64,000 nt of DNA from JBCCIM01 sp965263205. GTDB lineage: Bacteria; Bacteroidota; Rhodothermia; Rhodothermales; JAHQVL01. Positions 60,713 to 64,000 of the stretch are shown here, in pieces. The stretch's first letter is position 1. Each line of letters starts with the position of its first letter. The stretch is from positions 343,779-407,778 of the forward strand of contig CBDHHF010000034.1 of the NCBI GenBank assembly GCA_965263205.1, written 5' to 3'. The notes beneath the pieces were generated by a model. The model saw only the letters and a program-made list of their open reading frames with translations. It ran no database searches and had not been told where the DNA came from. The position numbers and the translations under genes were made by a program.

Positions 60713-60935
60713 TTACTTGTAGCGATAGACAATTCTACCCCTTGATAGATCGTAAGAACTCAGCTCAACTTTGACTCTGTCTCCTGGTAATATTTTGATG
60801 AAATGCATACGCATTTTACCCGATAACAAACCCATTATTTCGTGACCATTTTCCAATCGAACACGAAATTGTCTTAGTATTTGGCAACGCCTCTATCACC
60901 TCACCGTCCTGTTCTATTGCTTTTGTTTTAGCCAT
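60713..60935 (-). pseudogene. infA: Translation initiation factor IF-1, single-base frameshift
   Basis: Begins MAKTKAIEQDGEVIEALPNT and, one frame over, continues QFRVRLENGHEIMGLLSGKM, RMHFIKILPGDRVKVELSSY and DLSRGRIVYRYK, which together are a full 73-residue IF-1. The break is one extra A in the minus-strand AATACTAAGACAA (near 60871-60881); removing it restores TRQFRV. A good Shine-Dalgarno (GAGGTG) precedes the ATG. Either a recent pseudogene or a sequencing error. It is on a mobile element, so probably not the chromosome's main infA. Confidence 0.88.
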
Positions 60936-61433
60936 TTGACACCTCTGCAAATTTCAATTAAAGGTATATTCAAAAGTTGTGGATGAGCAAAAAAGAAAGC
61001 GTATCCTGATTGCTTTGTTTAACGGCCTAAGCGCCGACTTCGAATCGGCAAGGAGGCACAATCAGAATACGCCGATGGAGCCCCCACCTCGGAGTGCTTC
61101 TCTGCAGCTCTACCAACTAGTAGAACTCAGCTAACTGCCAAAGAGGATGAGACTTCATATTATGCATATTTAGTTGGCCTTGATTCAGCTTGATTAGTGG
61201 AGCACCCAGGTGATTAAACTGACAGCCCCCCGTATGAGACGCTTTTCGAATCATTACTGTCTAATCAACGCGAAAAATTAGGGCATCAGCTGTCCAATCT
61301 GTATGGTCTGAGGTCTTTCATAGCAATAAGTGGAGTAGTCGAAGTTCAATAACAACAGGTTTTAAAGGAAACTGCGTTCGACAAAGCGTTAAAGAGTTTT
61401 GGGTTAAAGGACATCTCTGGCTACTAGAACCCA
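60936..61433. other. Intergenic stretch of the integrated element
   Basis: No gene. Around 61045-61140 are tRNA-like words on the minus strand (TAGCTGAGTT...TTGGTAGAGCTGCAGAG, then GGTGGGGGC), with a 7-base insertion in the D-loop; they do not fold as a tRNA. Confidence 0.35.
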
Positions 61434-61466
61434 AAAAGGGAGTGCCCCTTTCGGAGCATTCCCTTT
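61434..61466 (-). terminator. Terminator of the lipoprotein gene
   Basis: AAAGGGAATGCTCC gaaa GGGGCACTCCCTTTTT on the minus strand, about 12 pairs with one mismatch and a GAAA-type loop, followed by TTTT. It lies 32 bases beyond the stop at 61498. Confidence 0.82.
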
Positions 61467-61497
61467 GACACGGTTGAAATGGTATGTTGAGTGAGGG

Positions 61498-62361
61498 TTA
61501 GTTCGGCACCCAGTCATATAGCTTAACGTCACAGTCGTTTGTGTCTATAACACCGACCAACTTAACGTTTTGACCAGCAGAAGGGCGACTTCCTCCTAAA
61601 TCATTGAATGACGAATAGGTTAGGTAAGTCAGCGGGCAAGCTTGAAAACCTCCTGTCCCTCCTGTAACGGTCATAATCCCGTAGCTGCTGTTTGAGCTTG
61701 TTACGGTGCCGTAACCGATGTCGTATTCATATTTTGCTGGAACGGCTCTCTTAACGGCATTACCCTGCACTGTAACCCCACCTGAAGCGATACAGCTTGC
61801 ATCATTGTGGCACTCAACGTAACTGAGGATAGATCCGTGATATACGGCCCTGGCATCGGGTTCGGACGAATCTCCGCTGTAGCGAACTAAGAGCCTTTGT
61901 GAGCTACCTTGTCGCTCTACTAAATAGGTGTCATGGAATCGCATGGTAAACTGCGGATGCTGTGCCCAGAAAAGAGCGCATGAGTTATCTGGGCTTCCAA
62001 AGTCATTCAAACCAGCAGTGAGATTATAAGTAATCAGAACATCATTGGTAGGTAATGAACAGGTATTATCGAACAATGGGTCGGATGGTGCGACAAAATT
62101 CCTGGATGCAGATTCGTTCGAAATAAGTTTAGTGATTGTGACTTGACTTCCCCCTGTAACATAATCCCCATCAAAGTCGCATTGCCTCAGTTGCAACTCA
62201 CCAAGTGGACTACCTGCGTGCGAGGTGGTGTTACAAGGCACAGAAAGTTGTGAACTGGACGCACTGGCTGCCTCGGGCTCATTCGAGGTCGTTGCCGAGT
62301 CACATGAAGCAGTCAAGGCTACTACAAAACAGAGTAAAACTAAATTAAATAGCTTGTTCAT
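61498..62361 (-). CDS. Hypothetical lipoprotein
   Basis: 287 residues with signal and lipobox LTASC (Cys at about residue 20), then a Ser/Ala/Glu-rich linker. The mature domain is rich in Ser, Thr, Gly and Asn and carries about seven cysteines (VPCNTT, RQCDFDGD, NTCSLP, NSCALFW, VECHNDASC, ACPLTY, NDCDVK), likely disulfide-bonded and all-beta. I recognise no family. It has its own terminator and is the largest gene of the integrated element. Confidence 0.65.
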   Translation of the reverse strand: MNKLFNLVLLCFVVALTASCDSATTSNEPEAASASSSQLSVPCNTTSHAGSPLGELQLRQCDFDGDYVTGGSQVTITKLISNESASRNFVAPSDPLFDNTCSLPTNDVLITYNLTAGLNDFGSPDNSCALFWAQHPQFTMRFHDTYLVERQGSSQRLLVRYSGDSSEPDARAVYHGSILSYVECHNDASCIASGGVTVQGNAVKRAVPAKYEYDIGYGTVTSSNSSYGIMTVTGGTGGFQACPLTYLTYSSFNDLGGSRPSAGQNVKLVGVIDTNDCDVKLYDWVPN

Positions 62362-62708
62362 GTCGAAATACGGTTAGATGAGTAATGCGTGATGCACCTA
62401 TACCAGCTGATGGCACAGGTGCCAGTTATGAATACGCACGATTACCTATATTCACGACATGTCTTTTTACCCCATAGAACGGTCTACGAGGCTGTAGCGA
62501 CAGAGGAATAGAGCAGGGGGCTACTCAAAATACCTTAATCACACTATTGACAAAATCTTTAATGAATTGAATTAGTGCTCTAGTGTTGACTAATTTAGGT
62601 AAGTAATTATATTCGGGCTGTTACCTAGAATTAATGTCGTTAATCACCCCCACTTCGGGCAAACCAATAGTCATTTTAACGCGAGCACAAAACCTCTAGA
62701 AACCAAAA
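62362..62708. other. Intergenic region between the lipoprotein gene and tRNA-Leu
   Basis: Promoter side of the lipoprotein gene and the right end of the integrated element. AT-rich; no gene or repeat seen apart from the homology to the left attachment flank that begins at 62683 (GCACAAAACCTC). Confidence 0.4.
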
Positions 62709-62740
62709 AATCGACCTAAACGAAGTCGTTTAAGCCGATT
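62709..62740 (-). terminator. tRNA-Leu terminator
   Basis: AATCGgCtTAAAC gacttc GTTTAgGtCGATT followed by TTTTTTGG on the minus strand, directly after the tRNA-Leu 3' end. Confidence 0.8.
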
Positions 62741-62748
62741 ATCACAAG

Positions 62749-62832
62749 TGCCCAAGAGAGGACTCGAACCTCCACGGGGTTGCCCCCACTACACCCTGAA
62801 TGTAGCGCGTCTACCAATTCCGCCACTTGGGC
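62749..62832 (-). tRNA. tRNA-Leu(CAG)
   Basis: Complete class II tRNA on the minus strand, 84 bases: acceptor GCCCAAG pairs with CTTGGGC, D-arm GGCGGAATTGGTAGACGC, anticodon stem CTACA/TGTAG around loop TTCAGGG with anticodon CAG, a long variable arm GGGGGCAACCCCG typical of leucine, and T-arm GAGGTTCGAGTCCTC. CCA is not encoded. Its 3' half is duplicated at 59895-59953, so it is the integration site of the element to its left. Confidence 0.95.
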
Positions 62833-63156
62833 AGGGCTGCATTTTTTGCAAGTGACGGCCTCTAACGCACAATTCCCTGTCCGGATTCCTCCATTGAGCA
62901 AAAAACTGGCGCGCTTGCGTGTATTCAACTAAATGTATACGCATTCCCGGCAGCATTTAAGGACGATTTTCGATTTTTTTGTGGTCGCGGATTTTCGTGT
63001 TTTCGGGCTTCTTTTTACCCGCTTACCATAATTAACGAGAACACCAAATCCCAGAAACCCAAAAACACGACATATCAACTTTTAACCCATCCCTTAAATG
63101 GTCGATACCCCGTGTGCATACGATTGCGTAGTTGATTTTAAACGACACACTAATTC
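62833..63156. other. Intergenic region upstream of the propeller sensor gene
   Basis: Contains the tRNA-Leu promoter on one strand. A T-rich stretch (62970-63015) is present, but no hairpin or gene. Confidence 0.4.
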
Positions 63157-64000
63157 ATGGGGACCGCAGTACAGGGAAACGGGAATGCATGGCACATCTG
63201 GCTGTGCATACTGGCCTGCCTTTTGGCAATGCCGGCTGCCACTGCTATAGCCCAACCCTACCTAACACACAACTACGCCATCGAAGAAGGACTCATTCAG
63301 TCGCAAGCCTCAGCCATACACCAGGACAAACGCGGGTATTTATGGATCGGCACAACCGGCGGCCTCAGCCGATTTGACGGGATCGACTTTACCCACTTCA
63401 CGATGGCCGAAGGGCTTATCTACAACCGTATATCAGCCCTGTCAGAGGATGAAAACGGCGCGCTTTGGATAGGCACCCTGAATGGCATTTCTGTTCGCAA
63501 ACGAGGCACGTTCACGCACTTCACAACAGAATCGGGCTTGCTCGACAACACCATCAATGCATTACACCATGCGCAAGATGGAACGATGTGGATTGCTACA
63601 CAATCTGGTCTATCACAGTACGACGGGAAAGACTTCAACCATATCACACAGGCTGATGGCCTCGCCGCAGACAATGTAACAGACATCGAAGAGGACCAGG
63701 ACGGTAATCTCTGGGTTGGCTACAGCAAATGGTATCTGCCAGATCGTTGACACAGCGATCGATTGTTATTCGACCGAAAATAACATCCCTTCCCCTTTTG
63801 TATTAGACATTCTCGTGGATAGCCGGCAGCGGATCTGGATTGCGACCAGTGCCGGCGTTGCCCTGCTCTCTACCGACGGACTCAATCAGTTTGTCGAGCG
63901 GGATGACCTGCCCGTGACACAAGCTGATGTTTTACTGGAAGACAAAAAAGGATTTATCTGGGTAGGCTCGCGCAAAGGTGTCATACGGCTTGACCCAAAC
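63157..64000 (+). pseudogene. Two-component regulator propeller sensor, frameshifted and 3' partial
   Basis: From ATG 63157, a signal peptide (ending near AIAQP) leads into Reg_prop beta-propeller repeats: IHQDKRGYLWIGTTGGLSRF, LSEDENGALWIGTLNGISV, QDGTMWIATQSGLSQYDG, DIEEDQDGNLWVG. At 63721 one extra T shifts the frame; the next frame continues TANGICQIVDTAIDCYS, LVDSRQRIWIATSAGVALL and LLEDKKGFIWVGSRKGVIRL to the window end. Such propellers form the periplasmic sensor of large hybrid kinases or GGDEF proteins. It may be a pseudogene or a sequencing error. Confidence 0.8.

Larger units (their letters stand above)
59954..62745. mobile_element. Small integrated element at tRNA-Leu, no integrase visible
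   Basis: About 2.8 kb bounded by the 59-base direct repeats. It carries a small membrane-protein gene, a frameshifted infA and a lipoprotein gene, and the two ends lack an integrase or transposase, so it is either a decayed element or a satellite. Base composition appears lower in G+C than the flanks, and the GCCGGC palindrome that is so frequent elsewhere is nearly absent here, supporting foreign origin. Confidence 0.65.

Noticed and set aside
61040..61145. tRNA-like words on the minus strand in the integrated element
   Set aside because: D-arm is interrupted by seven bases, no anticodon arm of five pairs and no acceptor stem can be built.
62716..62928. 70-residue minus-strand frame through the tRNA-Leu gene
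   Set aside because: Its translation is simply the tRNA read as protein (the AELVDALHSGCSGGNPVEVR type of false protein common in databases).

Overview
The window looks like a chromosome segment from a marine, Salinibacter/Rhodothermales-type member of the Bacteroidota (Rhodothermota). The reasons are the proteins: C-terminal sorting domains of the type IX secretion system (T9SS) with the NPF/FLGR signature, TonB-dependent receptors with carboxypeptidase-like N-termini, DUF4249, ECF sigma/FecR pairs, a DUF1501/DUF1800 pair, a single-chain glycyl-tRNA synthetase, and a xanthorhodopsin-like proton pump beside retinal-synthesis genes. Base composition is moderate and the palindrome GCCGGC is very over-represented. 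Assignment to a named genus is not possible from sequence alone.

Layout. 1-2.8 kb: cytochrome cbb3 oxidase maturation block (ccoI partial, a tiny ccoS, a His-tailed UreH/SafE-like membrane protein). 2.9-6.5 kb: amidohydrolase lipoprotein, a decayed gene end next to a tRNA-Val-like remnant, and glycyl-tRNA synthetase. 6.5-13 kb: a 1272-residue protein that fuses an alpha/beta hydrolase to a caspase-like CHAT protease, preceded by a repeat-coil/HhH protein and an OmpA/BON protein. 13-20 kb: DUF1501-DUF1800 pair and a TonB-dependent receptor. 20-25.7 kb: gene-poor DNA with a dispersed repeat family, a lone SIR2-like protein, a fatty-acid desaturase, a DUF6338-like protein and a MITE. 25.7-28.8 kb: ROK kinase and a nicotinamide salvage pair (pncA, pncB). 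28.9-37.9 kb: TPR histidine kinase, then a CsgG-like lipoprotein, a T9SS-exported Ig-like protein and an outer-membrane barrel in a probable operon.

37.8-42.9 kb is a light island: rhodopsin, lycopene cyclase and carotene dioxygenase on the minus strand, a divergent CarH-like B12-domain regulator, then an ECF sigma factor followed by a photolyase stub. The regulator lacks the Trp/His pair that CarH uses for photochemistry. 43-53.5 kb: esterase, TonB receptor/DUF4249/ECF/FecR module, serine hydrolase, methyltransferase and M20 peptidase.

53.5-64 kb is visibly unstable. It holds two truncated genes fused head to head, a perfect 100-bp tandem duplication that breaks a small exported protein, a 163-bp fold-back element forming the end of a DoxX-like gene, a 2.85-kb insertion bounded by a 59-bp direct repeat of the tRNA-Leu(CAG) 3' half, a single-base-frameshifted infA, and a frameshifted propeller sensor running off the end. 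The two single-base frameshifts could also be sequencing or assembly errors.
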